Of a stretch of 64,000 nt of DNA, positions 49,658-58,071 are shown one piece after another. The notes beneath the pieces were generated by a model. It made no database searches, had not been told where the DNA came from, and saw only the letters and a program-made list of their open reading frames with translations. Positions within the stretch are counted from its first letter, which is position 1. Every line of letters starts with the position of its first letter. Made by a program: the position numbers and the translations under genes. The stretch spans positions 6,297,501-6,361,500 of the forward strand of contig NZ_CP108036.1 of the NCBI RefSeq assembly GCF_036170895.1, in the 5' to 3' direction. The stretch comes from Streptomyces erythrochromogenes (GTDB lineage Bacteria > Actinomycetota > Actinomycetes > Streptomycetales > Streptomycetaceae).

Positions 49658-51298
49658 ATGGCGGGGACGAACGCGGCCACGGCCGGGACCCCTTCGCCCT
49701 GGCAGCGGCTGGGAGCGGCCTCCGGCGGTGCCAACCGCTGGGTCGTCCTGGCCGTTCTCTGCGTCAGCCTGGTCCTCGTCGCGCTCGACGCGACGATCCT
49801 GCACGTCGCGGTCCCGTCCGTCACGGAGGACCTGCGGCCCGGCCCGATGGAGCTCCTCTGGGTCGTCGACGCCTACCCGCTGGTCTGCGCCTCGCTGCTG
49901 ATCCTCTTCGGCACCCTCGGGGACCGGGTGGGCCGCCGCCGCATCCTCCTCCTCGGCTACGGACTCTTCGGCGCGGCCTCCGCGATAGCGGCCTTCGCCG
50001 ACAACGCCCAGGTCCTCATCGCCGCGCGCGCCCTGCTCGGCATCGGCGGCGCGATGATCATGCCGGCCACCCTGTCGATCCTGCGCCAGGTCTTCCCCGA
50101 CCGGCGCGAGCGGGCCCTGGCCATCGGCATCTGGACCGCCGTCGCCGCGATCGGCGCGGCCAGCGGCCCGGTGCTCGGCGGCTTCCTCATCGAGCACTTC
50201 TGGTGGGGCTCCGTCTTCCTGATCAACATCCCGCTGATGGCGCTGATCCTTCCGCTCGGCCGCTGGCTGCTGCCGGAGTCGCGCGGCTCCGCGGACGGGC
50301 CGTGGGACGTGCTCGGCGCGCTGATGGCCGCCGCGGGCGTGCTCGGCTCGGTGCTCGGGATCAAGCGGCTCGGCGCCGAACGGCACCTCCTCGACGCCGA
50401 GGCGCTGGTCCCGCTGCTGCTCGGCGCGACGCTGCTCGTGCTGTTCGTACGGCGCCAGAAGCGGCGCGAGCACCCGCTGATCGACATGCGGATGTTCTCG
50501 CGGGCCGCCTTCTCCACCTCGGTCGCCTGCATCGTGCTCGCCATGCTCGCGCTGGTCGGGCTGGAGCTGATCGCCGTCCAGTACCTCCAGCTGGTGCTGC
50601 ACCTCAGCCCGCTGGAGACCGGCCTGCGGCTGCTGCCGCTGACCTTCGCGGCCATGGCCGCGGGCGCCACCGGCTCCTACACCCTGTCGCGGGTCGGGCC
50701 GCGCACCATGGTGTCGCTGGGCTTCCTGCTGACGGCCTTCGCCGTGCTGCTGCTGACGCTGATGGGCCAGCAGGACCGGCCGGTCCTGCTGACCGTCGGC
50801 TTCATCCTGCTCGGATTCGGACTGCAGACCACGCTGTTCGCCGCGTACGAGTCGATGCTGAGCGAGGCCCCGGCCGAGACCGCGGGCGGGGCGGCCTCGA
50901 TCGGCGAGACCTCCTACCAGCTGGGCGCGGGCATCGGCATCGCGCTGCTGGGCAGCGTGATGAACGCGGCGTACCGGCCGGGGCTCGCCTCGGTGCCGGG
51001 GGTCTCGGCGGCGGAGTCGGCGGGCGCCGCGAACTCGCTGGGCGAGGCGTACCAGATCGCCTCGGGCCTCGGCGGTCCGGCGGGAGCCGCCCTGTACGCG
51101 GCGGCCCGGCACTCCTTCGTGCACGGGCTGCACGTGACGCTGCTGGTGAGCGCGGCGCTGCTGTTCGCGGGCGCCGTGATGGCGCTGAAGCTGCCGCGGG
51201 TGATGGACTGCGGGGCGGCCGAGGAGGCCGAGCCGGTGCGCTTGCCCGCGCAGGCGAAGGGCGAGCCGCGGCCGACCCCGGTCGAGCAGGCGGGCTGA
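49658..51298 (+). CDS. MFS transporter, DHA2 (14-TM) drug/metabolite exporter
   Basis: A 546-residue exporter. Seen: VLVALDATILHVAVPSVTED (DHA2 motif D-like), WVVDAYPLVCASLLILFGTL, GDRVGRRRILLLGYGLFG (motif A), LLGIGGAMIMPATLSILRQV, FPDRRERALAIGIWTAVAAI and GPVLGGFLIEHFWWGSVFLI (motif C). About fourteen segments overall. The substrate is unknown; relatives export antiseptics, antibiotics or siderophores. ATG 49658 has GGGAGG at 49645-49650. No regulator lies adjacent. Confidence 0.93.
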   Translation: MAGTNAATAGTPSPWQRLGAASGGANRWVVLAVLCVSLVLVALDATILHVAVPSVTEDLRPGPMELLWVVDAYPLVCASLLILFGTLGDRVGRRRILLLGYGLFGAASAIAAFADNAQVLIAARALLGIGGAMIMPATLSILRQVFPDRRERALAIGIWTAVAAIGAASGPVLGGFLIEHFWWGSVFLINIPLMALILPLGRWLLPESRGSADGPWDVLGALMAAAGVLGSVLGIKRLGAERHLLDAEALVPLLLGATLLVLFVRRQKRREHPLIDMRMFSRAAFSTSVACIVLAMLALVGLELIAVQYLQLVLHLSPLETGLRLLPLTFAAMAAGATGSYTLSRVGPRTMVSLGFLLTAFAVLLLTLMGQQDRPVLLTVGFILLGFGLQTTLFAAYESMLSEAPAETAGGAASIGETSYQLGAGIGIALLGSVMNAAYRPGLASVPGVSAAESAGAANSLGEAYQIASGLGGPAGAALYAAARHSFVHGLHVTLLVSAALLFAGAVMALKLPRVMDCGAAEEAEPVRLPAQAKGEPRPTPVEQAG

Positions 51299-51393
51299 AA
51301 GACGGGGCTGGATTTGCGGGGCGCGGGCCAATAGCGTCGGCCGGGCGCAAAACTTGCGCCGCCAGGTTCCTGCTCAGGCCGCCGGGAGGCCCC

Positions 51394-52563
51394 GTGTCCT
51401 TCGTTCCCACCGATCCGCTCGGGCTCGACGAGCTCCTCGGGCCCGAGGACCTCGCCGTCCGGGACACCGTCCGTACCTGGGCCGCCGACCGGGTGCTGCC
51501 GAACATCGCCCAGTGGTACGAGAGCGGCGAGCTGCCCGCGATCCGTGAGCTGGCCCGGGAGCTCGGTGCCATCGGGGCGCTCGGTATGTCCCTGGAGGGC
51601 TACGGGTGCGCCGGCGCCAGCGCCGTGCAGTACGGCCTCGCCTGCCTGGAGCTGGAGGCCGCCGACTCCGGCATCCGCTCGCTGGTCTCCGTACAGGGGT
51701 CGCTGGCCATGTACGCGATCTGGAAGTACGGCTCCGAGGAGCAGAAGCAGCGCTGGCTGCCCGGCATGGCCGCGGGCGAGCTGATCGGCTGCTTCGGGCT
51801 GACCGAGCCCGACGTGGGCTCCGACCCCGCGGCGATGCGGACCCACGCCAAGCGCGACGGCACGGACTGGATCCTCAACGGCCGCAAGATGTGGATCACC
51901 AACGGCTCCGTCGCCGCGGTGGCCGTGGTGTGGGCGCAGACCGACGACGGGATCCGCGGCTTCGCCGTGCCCACCGACACGCCCGGCTTCTCCGCGCCGG
52001 AGATCAAGCACAAGTGGTCGCTGCGGGCCAGCGTCACCAGCGAACTGGTCATGGACGACGTACGGCTGCCCGCCGACGCGGTGCTGCCGCTCGTCACCGG
52101 GCTCAAGGGGCCGCTCGGCTGTCTCAGCCACGCGCGGTACGGGATCATCTGGGGATCCATGGGCGCGGCGCGGGCCAGTTTCGAGGCCGCGCTCGACTAC
52201 GCGAGGACGCGGGAGCAGTTCGGCAAGCCGATCGGCGGCTTCCAGCTCACCCAGGCCAAGCTGGCGGACATGGCCCTCGAACTCCACAAGGGCATCCTGC
52301 TCGCCCACCACCTGGGCCGGCGGATGGACGCGGGCACCCTGCGGCCGGAGCAGATCAGTTTCGGCAAGCTCAACAACGTCCGCGAGGCCATCGAGATCTG
52401 CCGCACCGCGCGGACCATCCTCGGCGCCAACGGGATCTCGCTCGAATACCCCGTCATGCGGCACGCCACCAACCTCGAATCGGTGCTCACCTACGAGGGC
52501 ACCGTCGAGATGCACCAGTTGGTGCTGGGCAAGGCGCTCACCGGGCTGGACGCCTTCCGGTGA
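51394..52563 (+). CDS. Acyl-CoA dehydrogenase, glutaryl-CoA dehydrogenase-like
   Basis: A 389-residue FAD enzyme. Seen: SVQGSLAMYAIWKYGSEEQK, CFGLTEPDVGSDPAAMRTHA (FAD/substrate loop), WILNGRKMWITNG, YARTREQFGKPIGGFQLTQA, ARTILGANGISLEYPVMRHA and the catalytic Glu in VLTYEGTVEMHQLVLGKALTG. The YEGT position of the base and overall pattern fit glutaryl-CoA dehydrogenase (lysine/tryptophan degradation) or a close relative. GTG 51394 has GGGAGG at 51384-51389. Confidence 0.92.
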   Translation: MSFVPTDPLGLDELLGPEDLAVRDTVRTWAADRVLPNIAQWYESGELPAIRELARELGAIGALGMSLEGYGCAGASAVQYGLACLELEAADSGIRSLVSVQGSLAMYAIWKYGSEEQKQRWLPGMAAGELIGCFGLTEPDVGSDPAAMRTHAKRDGTDWILNGRKMWITNGSVAAVAVVWAQTDDGIRGFAVPTDTPGFSAPEIKHKWSLRASVTSELVMDDVRLPADAVLPLVTGLKGPLGCLSHARYGIIWGSMGAARASFEAALDYARTREQFGKPIGGFQLTQAKLADMALELHKGILLAHHLGRRMDAGTLRPEQISFGKLNNVREAIEICRTARTILGANGISLEYPVMRHATNLESVLTYEGTVEMHQLVLGKALTGLDAFR

Positions 52564-52572
52564 GAGCCCTGC

Positions 52573-53022
52573 TCAGCTCTGGTTGAAGAAGTCGCGCGAG
52601 CGGCCGCCGGGCTCGCCGCTCACGATCTGGGTGTCGGCCGGGGTCAGCAGGAAGACCCTGGTCGCCACCCGCTCGATCGAACCGCGCAGACCGAAGGTCA
52701 GTCCCGCCGCGAAGTCGACGACGCGCTTCGCGTCGGTCGGGTCCATCGACGACAGGTTCACGATCACCGGGACCCCGTCGCGGAACAGCTCGCCGATGCC
52801 GCGCGCGTCACGGAATCCGTCCGGGGTGACCGTCGCGATCCGGCGGCCGTGCTCCACTGCCGACTCGGAGGCCACCTTGACGCGGGGGTCGGTCACCCAC
52901 TGGTCACCGGGGCCCGCGACGGAACCGTGGGCGGCCTCCGCGTAGTCGTCGTCGTAGTAGCGCTCGTCGTCGCTGTCCTCCACGAGACCCAGCCAGGCAC
53001 TCGCCTTGCGCACCGAACCCAT
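52573..53022 (-). CDS. SepF-like cell-division protein (SflA-type)
   Basis: A 149-residue protein. Residues 1-~45: [20 protein letters not shown] followed by an acidic YYDDDYAEA stretch, the membrane-tip region. Residues ~55-135: SepF core ([65 protein letters not shown]). In Streptomyces the septal SepF lies in the dcw cluster; this lone copy fits the SepF-like paralogue SflA, which influences growth and branching by interfering with SepF/FtsZ. Strong AAAGGAGG precedes ATG 53022. It converges on the acyl-CoA dehydrogenase with 9 bases between. Confidence 0.9.
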   Translation of the reverse strand: MGSVRKASAWLGLVEDSDDERYYDDDYAEAAHGSVAGPGDQWVTDPRVKVASESAVEHGRRIATVTPDGFRDARGIGELFRDGVPVIVNLSSMDPTDAKRVVDFAAGLTFGLRGSIERVATRVFLLTPADTQIVSGEPGGRSRDFFNQS

Positions 53023-53307
53023 GGACTGCCTCCTTTCACCGCGGTCAGTCTGTCTTCTCTCCGCTGCCCCTATGCTCGTCCATGATGCTGACAACGCGCC
53101 AAGTGGATAGTCGCCGCGCAGGGGTTTCGTGACGGTACTGGTGCAGAACATCCGTTGCACGGTCAAGGATCCCGGTCGCTACCGCTGCTGACTGAGTGAA
53201 AATACGACCGCCGCCGCCGTACGGGTGGGCGACGGGGACGTACGGGTGAAAGACGCGGGTCGATACGATGCCCGGCAGGCACGCGTACGACACACGGGGG
53301 AAGCAGC

Positions 53308-54684
53308 TTGTTCGGCATAGTCAGACCTTGCACGCACCGGCTCGGGGAGCGGTTCAAGGCGGAGTGGATGGCCCATCTGTGCGGGCTGTGCCTGGCACTT
53401 CGGGGAGACCACGGGCAGTTCGCCCGGATCGTCACGAACTATGACGGGCTCCTCGTCTCCGTTCTGACGGAGGCTCAGTCGGGACCCGCGCCCGGCTCCC
53501 GGCGCACCGCCGGTCCCTGCCCGCTGCGCGGGATGCGCACGGCAGCCGTCGCCAAGGGCGAGGGCGCCCGGCTCGCGGCCGCCGTCTCGCTGGTCCTGGC
53601 CTCCGCCAAGGTGCGCGACCACGTGGCCGACCGGGACGGGCTGTTGGCCCGCGCCCCGATCGCCGCCGCCGCGCGCAGGGTGGCCCGCGGCTGGGACCGG
53701 GCCGGTGCGCGCACCGGCGCCTCGCTCGGCTTCGACACCGCGGTGCTCGTGGACGCGGTGGACCGGCAGGCGGGCATCGAGATCCTGGCCGGCCCCGGCA
53801 CTCCCGTGCTCGTGGTCACCGAGCCGACGGAGACCGCGACGGCCGCCGCGTTCGCGCATACCGCGCAGCTGGCCGGACGGCCGGGCAACGCCCCCGCACT
53901 GGCCGAGGCCGGCCGGTACTTCGGGCGGCTCGCGCACCTGCTGGACGCTGTGGAGGACCAGGGCGCCGACGCCGAGGCGGGTGCCTGGAACCCGCTCACC
54001 GCCACCGGGACCTCGCTCGCCGAGGCCCGCAGGCTCTGCGACGACGCCCTGCACGGGATCAGGCTGGCGCTGGGCGAGGTCGAGTTCGCCGACGCGGGGC
54101 TCGCCCACCGGCTGCTCGTGCACGAGCTGCGCACCTCGGTGGACCGGGCCTTCGGGACCATGAGCTGCGGCCACACGGCCACCGCCTCGGCCGGGCAGGG
54201 CCCGAACCCGTACGGCTCGAACCCGTACGGCGGGAACGGCGGGAACCCCTACGGCGGGCCTCCGTACGGCGCCAACCCCTACGACCCCGACAACCCCCAG
54301 GTACCGGGCGGCCCGCCGCCCGCGAGGCCGGGCGGGTACGGCAGCGGTGGCGGGGGGCTCGGCGGCGACGGCTTCGGCGGTGGCGGAGGCGGCGGTTTCG
54401 GTGGCGGCGGCTTCGGCGGCGGTCAGCACCCGCAGCGGCCGCGCCGCGGCCTGCTGGCCGGCTGCGCGGTGGCCATCGGGCTCTTCTGCACCTGCCAGAT
54501 CTGCTGCACCGAGCACGAGGGCCCCTGGTCGCGCAAGAAGCGGGACCCGTGGTGCGACGCCTGCGAGTGCTGCGACTGCTGTCGGCCGAACTCCTCGGCG
54601 ACCGGAGGTTCCGAGGGCGGCTCGGGCGGCGGCGGTGGCGACGGCGGCTGCTGCGACTGCAACTGCGGCTGCTGCTGCGACTGA
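53308..54684 (+). CDS. DUF5685 family protein with Cys-rich C-terminus
   Basis: A 458-residue protein. The N-terminal domain opens MFGIVRPCTHRLGERFKAEW then AHLCGLCLALRGDHGQ, three Cys and a His that could bind a metal, and runs as an all-helical domain to residue ~285. Residues ~295-375 are a Gly/Pro/Asn/Tyr linker (NPYGGNGGNPYGG). The last ~75 residues hold eighteen Cys (GLFCTCQICC, WCDACECCDCCRP, CCDCNCGCCCD). Function unknown; the tail suggests metal binding or a disulfide/lipid-modified region. TTG start at 53308 with GGGGGAAG upstream. The neighbour SepF-like gene is divergent across a 285-base gap. Confidence 0.8.
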   Translation: MFGIVRPCTHRLGERFKAEWMAHLCGLCLALRGDHGQFARIVTNYDGLLVSVLTEAQSGPAPGSRRTAGPCPLRGMRTAAVAKGEGARLAAAVSLVLASAKVRDHVADRDGLLARAPIAAAARRVARGWDRAGARTGASLGFDTAVLVDAVDRQAGIEILAGPGTPVLVVTEPTETATAAAFAHTAQLAGRPGNAPALAEAGRYFGRLAHLLDAVEDQGADAEAGAWNPLTATGTSLAEARRLCDDALHGIRLALGEVEFADAGLAHRLLVHELRTSVDRAFGTMSCGHTATASAGQGPNPYGSNPYGGNGGNPYGGPPYGANPYDPDNPQVPGGPPPARPGGYGSGGGGLGGDGFGGGGGGGFGGGGFGGGQHPQRPRRGLLAGCAVAIGLFCTCQICCTEHEGPWSRKKRDPWCDACECCDCCRPNSSATGGSEGGSGGGGGDGGCCDCNCGCCCD

Positions 54685-55616
54685 GCCCGCGTCAGTTCCA
54701 CGCGCCCGGACGGCGTATGCGGGGATTCCCGTCCGGGTGCGCGTGGAAGGGCTGAGCGGGATGAGCGATGACGCAGACGATCCGCACGCGGCCCGGCGGA
54801 CACGCCGCGGGCACGCGGCCGAGGCCGCCGGGTCCGCCCCGTACGGTCCTCCCGCGCGGGACGGCGGCCCCCGCCCGGCCGGCCACCCGGAAGGTCGAAT
54901 TCCGGCCGTTCCGGGCCCCGGGTTGGGTCCGCGAAGCCCCGTCCGCCCGGCCGGGTACCGTGAACGCCGGCGCCCCGAGCCCGTGACGGGCCGGGCCGTC
55001 ACGGCCGCTGCCTTCCCGCCCGCGCGGTCTTCCCTCCCGGCCGTGACCGCCCGGGCCGCCGTGATCCGGCCCGAAGGGCGTTGGACGGCACGCGCCTTCG
55101 GCCCCGTCGCCGGGTGCGCCGCAGCCCACCCGGGCGCCCGGGTGCCGGTGCCGCCGGGGGGTACCCCCGCGTCCGCGCACGACCGGGCCGGTCCGGTGGC
55201 GAACTCCGACGGGAACGCACGCCGCCCCGGCCCCGGCCGGAAGCCGCCCCTTTTCTCCGCGGCCGCCGGGCGCGGCCGGCGCCGCCTCCGCCGCGCGCAG
55301 GCCGGCATATCCGGCGCGCGGGGCGCCCTCACCCCGGAGCCCGACCGGGCTCCGAGGCGCCGCCCGACCGCGCCTTCGCGGACCCCCGCCCCCGGCCTCT
55401 CGCACCGCCCCGGAACACACCGCCCCCACGGGGAAAGGCAGCGCGTGCAGGCCGAAAGCCGCTCTTGCGACTGGTATCCGACGACAGGACACTCCCGACA
55501 GCGCTTGTCAGGGGCACGGCCAAAGTTCATGCGCCCGCCGTGCCCCCGGCTGCGCCTCACGGGCTCTGGCACCCCCACGACCGCCGGGCCCCCGACCCTC
55601 TCCAGGAGGACGAGAA
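54685..55616. other. Long intergenic stretch, possible doubtful ORF at 54761
   Basis: 932 bases without a recognised gene. An open plus-strand frame starting ATG 54761 (MSDDADDPHAARRTRRGHAA...) runs to 55642 and would give 293 disordered residues, but it overlaps the protease start by 26 bases, has only a weak ribosome-binding site, and all frames here are open because of extreme GC content. It may be a spurious frame or a decayed gene. The last ~100 bases should hold the protease promoter. GGAGGACGAG at 55606-55615 is the protease ribosome-binding site. Confidence 0.3.
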
Positions 55617-56501
55617 GTGAGGATCAAGCGCACCACCCGTAACAGGCTGCTCGCGGTGGCCACCGGCCTGGCCGCCGCCGCAGCGCTCGCCGCCCCCACC
55701 GCGGCGAGCGCGGACCCGCAGGACGGCGGTTTCAGCGCCGACCGGCTCGCCTCCGCCGGCGCGTCCGTCCTGCGGGCCGACGTAGCGGGCACCGCCTGGC
55801 ACGCCGACCCCGCCACCGGAACCCTCGTGGTCTCCGCCGACTCCACCGTCTCCGCCGCCGCCATCGCGAGAATCAAGCGCGAGGCCGGAACCGAGGCGGG
55901 GGCGCTGCGCATCGAGCGCATCCCGGGCAAGCTGACCAAGCTCGCCTCGGGCGGCGACGCCATCTACGCCAACAGCTGGCGCTGTTCGCTCGGCTTCAAC
56001 GTCCGCAGCGGAAGCAACTACTACGCCCTGACCGCCGGGCACTGCACCGACGGCGCGGGCACCTGGTGGACCAACTCCGCCCGCACGAACGTCCTCGGCT
56101 CCACGACCGGATCGAGCTTCCCGAACAACGACTACGGCCTCGTCAAGTACGCCAGCAACACGCCCGTGCCGCCCGGGACCGTCGGCAGCCAGGACATCAC
56201 CAGCGCCGTCAACGCCACGGTCAACATGTCCGTGACCCGGCGCGGCTCCACCACCGGCACCCACAGCGGCCGGGTCACCGGCCTCAACGCCACCGTCAAC
56301 TACGGCGGCGGCGACGTCGTCTACGGCATGATCCGCACCAACGTGTGCGCCGAGCCCGGCGACAGCGGCGGCCCGCTCTACTCGGGCACCCGTGCCGTGG
56401 GCCTCACCTCCGGCGGCAGCGGCAACTGCTCCTCCGGCGGCACGACCTTCTTCCAGCCCGTGGTCGAAGCGCTCAACGCCTACGGGGTCAGCGTCTACTG
56501 A
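55617..56501 (+). CDS. Streptogrisin B-like S1 serine protease preproprotein
   Basis: A 294-residue chymotrypsin-fold secreted protease. Signal peptide 1-~32; prodomain ~33-109; mature part probably from Ala110 ([14 protein letters not shown]), 185 residues, the same length as streptogrisin B. Catalytic His142 (LTAGHC), Asp172 (PNNDYG) and Ser250 (EPGDSGGP). Disulfide Cys pairs are present (C123-C143, C244-C271). The sequence [11 protein letters not shown] and [18 protein letters not shown] are nearly those of S. griseus protease B. GTG start with GGAGGACGAG upstream. Confidence 0.95.
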   Translation: MRIKRTTRNRLLAVATGLAAAAALAAPTAASADPQDGGFSADRLASAGASVLRADVAGTAWHADPATGTLVVSADSTVSAAAIARIKREAGTEAGALRIERIPGKLTKLASGGDAIYANSWRCSLGFNVRSGSNYYALTAGHCTDGAGTWWTNSARTNVLGSTTGSSFPNNDYGLVKYASNTPVPPGTVGSQDITSAVNATVNMSVTRRGSTTGTHSGRVTGLNATVNYGGGDVVYGMIRTNVCAEPGDSGGPLYSGTRAVGLTSGGSGNCSSGGTTFFQPVVEALNAYGVSVY

Positions 56502-56528
56502 CCCGTGCCCCGCGCGCCCCTGTCGGCA

Positions 56529-56567
56529 CCCTGGACGTCCTCCCGCCTTCTGGGAGGATGTCCAGGG
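56529..56567 (+). terminator. Terminator after the protease gene
   Basis: A 16-bp inverted repeat (56529-56544 with 56552-56567) with one G-T pair, 28 bases after the protease stop and 30 bases before the next start. Confidence 0.8.
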
Positions 56568-56596
56568 CGGCCGTGTCCACGGGGGAAGGTTCCTGC

Positions 56597-57076
56597 ATGA
56601 AACGCATCGGCGTGACCGGGCACCGGTCCCTCCCGGACTCGGTGCTCGGCCATGTGGAGAGCGGCCTGCGAGCCGTACTGGGCGGCCACGAAGGGCCGCT
56701 GGAGGCCCTCTCCAGCCTCGCCGACGGAGCTGACCAGCTGTTCGCCGCCATCGCGCTCGAATGCGGCGCCGACCTCACCGTCGTGATCCCCAGCGAGGAC
56801 TACGAAGCGGCCTTCGAGGGCGCCGAGGCGCTGGACCGCTACCGGCGCCTCAGGCTCCGGGCCGCCCAGGAGATCCGGATGGACTTCGCCCGCTCCACGG
56901 ACGAGGCCTACTACGCCGCGGGCACCTACATCGCCGACTCCTGCGACCGGCTCGTCGCAGTCTGGGACGGCCGGCCCGCCCGCGGGCACGGCGGCACCGC
57001 CGAGATCGTGGCCTACGCCCGGGCCCTGGGCAAGCCGGTCACCGTCCTGTGGTGCGACGGCGTGACCCGGGACTGA
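56597..57076 (+). CDS. SLOG-like Rossmannoid protein
   Basis: A 159-residue single-domain protein. Pattern: MKRIGVTGHRSLPDSV (first strand and loop), LEALSSLADGADQLFAAIAL, DLTVVIPSEDYEAAFEG, EAYYAAGTYIADSCDRLVAV, WDGRPARGHGGTAEIVAYAR and GKPVTVLWC. The GHR and GGT loops are where SLOG/LOG-type proteins hold nucleotide-derived ligands. SLOG proteins are predicted sensors or producers of nucleotide signals and pair with SLATT membrane effectors; here the facing gene is DUF4231/SLATT-like. ATG 56597 follows GGGGGAAGG. Family call is by pattern, not search. Confidence 0.75.
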   Translation: MKRIGVTGHRSLPDSVLGHVESGLRAVLGGHEGPLEALSSLADGADQLFAAIALECGADLTVVIPSEDYEAAFEGAEALDRYRRLRLRAAQEIRMDFARSTDEAYYAAGTYIADSCDRLVAVWDGRPARGHGGTAEIVAYARALGKPVTVLWCDGVTRD

Positions 57077-57098
57077 GCCACGCCCGCCCACCCGTGCC

Positions 57099-58007
57099 TC
57101 AACTGCTGTGCCGGACCAGCCAGTCCGTGTGCTGCGGCGAGACGTACCGCTCGGTCTCGTACACCGACGACGGCCATTGGGACTCGGTGATGGTCGTCTG
57201 CATCACGACCATCATCGCCGCCAGGTCCTGCTCGATCAGCGTGTGCGCCTCGATCAGCGGATGGTGGCGGCGCACCTCGTTCCAGGCGATGCCGGCCGCC
57301 GCCGCCGTGCTCAGCAGCCCCGTCAGGCCCGCTCCCGGACCCGATCCGAACGCCCTCATCAGGGCGAACAGCAGCGCCAGGCAGGTCAGCAGGACGATCG
57401 TCCACGACCACAGGAGCGTCGCCCGCCGCGACACCTCCGTCCGCCGCCGGTACCAGTTGCGCTGCTCGATCAGCCGGTCCCTGACGTACGTCTCCCGCCG
57501 CGCGTGGTAGTCCCTGCCGCGCAGCCGGTGCATCGCTCCGGTGATCTCCGCGCCCTCCGGCACGGAGCCCGCCGTGCGCGGATCCTCCCAGCCCATCTTG
57601 CGCAGCTCGGCCAGGCCCGCCTCCAGCCGCGTCCGGTACGTCTCCCCGGGGTCGGCCACGTCACTGCCGAACGGCGCCCCGTGCACCGCGTACCGCCAGG
57701 CGAGCGACTTGATGAACTCCGCCGCACTGCGGTTGAGCTGCCACTGCGGGCGGGCCCGGCGCCTGGTCGCCCGCATGCCGACGGCCAGTACCCCCGCGTA
57801 ACTGAGCACGCTGAGCAGCCCGAACAGGTGCAGCGAGCCGAGCTTCGGCCCCGGCGGCAGCGCGGCGGCTCCCGCGGCCGCGACGAGCAGCAGCAGCTGC
57901 ATCCTCGTGGCCTGGGTGGACTCCCGCTGCCGGGAGACCGCCGCCTGGTCCGTGTGGTGGAAGAGGGCCGGCAGGTCCTCGTTTCGAAAGGTCATGCTGT
58001 CGGTCAC
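57099..58007 (-). CDS. DUF4231/SLATT-like membrane protein
   Basis: A 302-residue membrane protein. Two hydrophobic segments near residues 36-80 (MQLLLLVAAAGAAALPPGPK, GLLSVLSYAGVLAVGM), a soluble middle with SAAEFIKSLAWRYAVHGAPF, a basic segment (RDRLIEQRNWYRRRTEVSRR) and two more hydrophobic segments near 200-245. The W-x-Y and RNWY-R arrangement is that of DUF4231 in the SLATT superfamily of predicted pore-forming effectors controlled by SLOG or SMODS proteins. GTG 58007 follows AGAGGGGGG. Same strand as fxsT, 64 bases after it, so probably co-transcribed. Confidence 0.8.
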   Translation of the reverse strand: MTDSMTFRNEDLPALFHHTDQAAVSRQRESTQATRMQLLLLVAAAGAAALPPGPKLGSLHLFGLLSVLSYAGVLAVGMRATRRRARPQWQLNRSAAEFIKSLAWRYAVHGAPFGSDVADPGETYRTRLEAGLAELRKMGWEDPRTAGSVPEGAEITGAMHRLRGRDYHARRETYVRDRLIEQRNWYRRRTEVSRRATLLWSWTIVLLTCLALLFALMRAFGSGPGAGLTGLLSTAAAAGIAWNEVRRHHPLIEAHTLIEQDLAAMMVVMQTTITESQWPSSVYETERYVSPQHTDWLVRHSS

Positions 58008-58071
58008 AACGCCCCCCTCTGGTCGGGTGGCGGGCGGCGGGGGCCGCGGGCCCCCGCCGTCCTCCGTCGGA

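Noticed and set aside
54692..55492. 266-codon minus-strand frame in the long gap
   Set aside because: Gly/Arg/Pro-rich with no motifs or ribosome-binding site; more likely a GC-driven open frame.
56066..56596. Upstream extension of the SLOG-like frame
   Set aside because: Out-of-frame reading of the protease gene; the ATG at 56597 has a good ribosome-binding site and follows a terminator.
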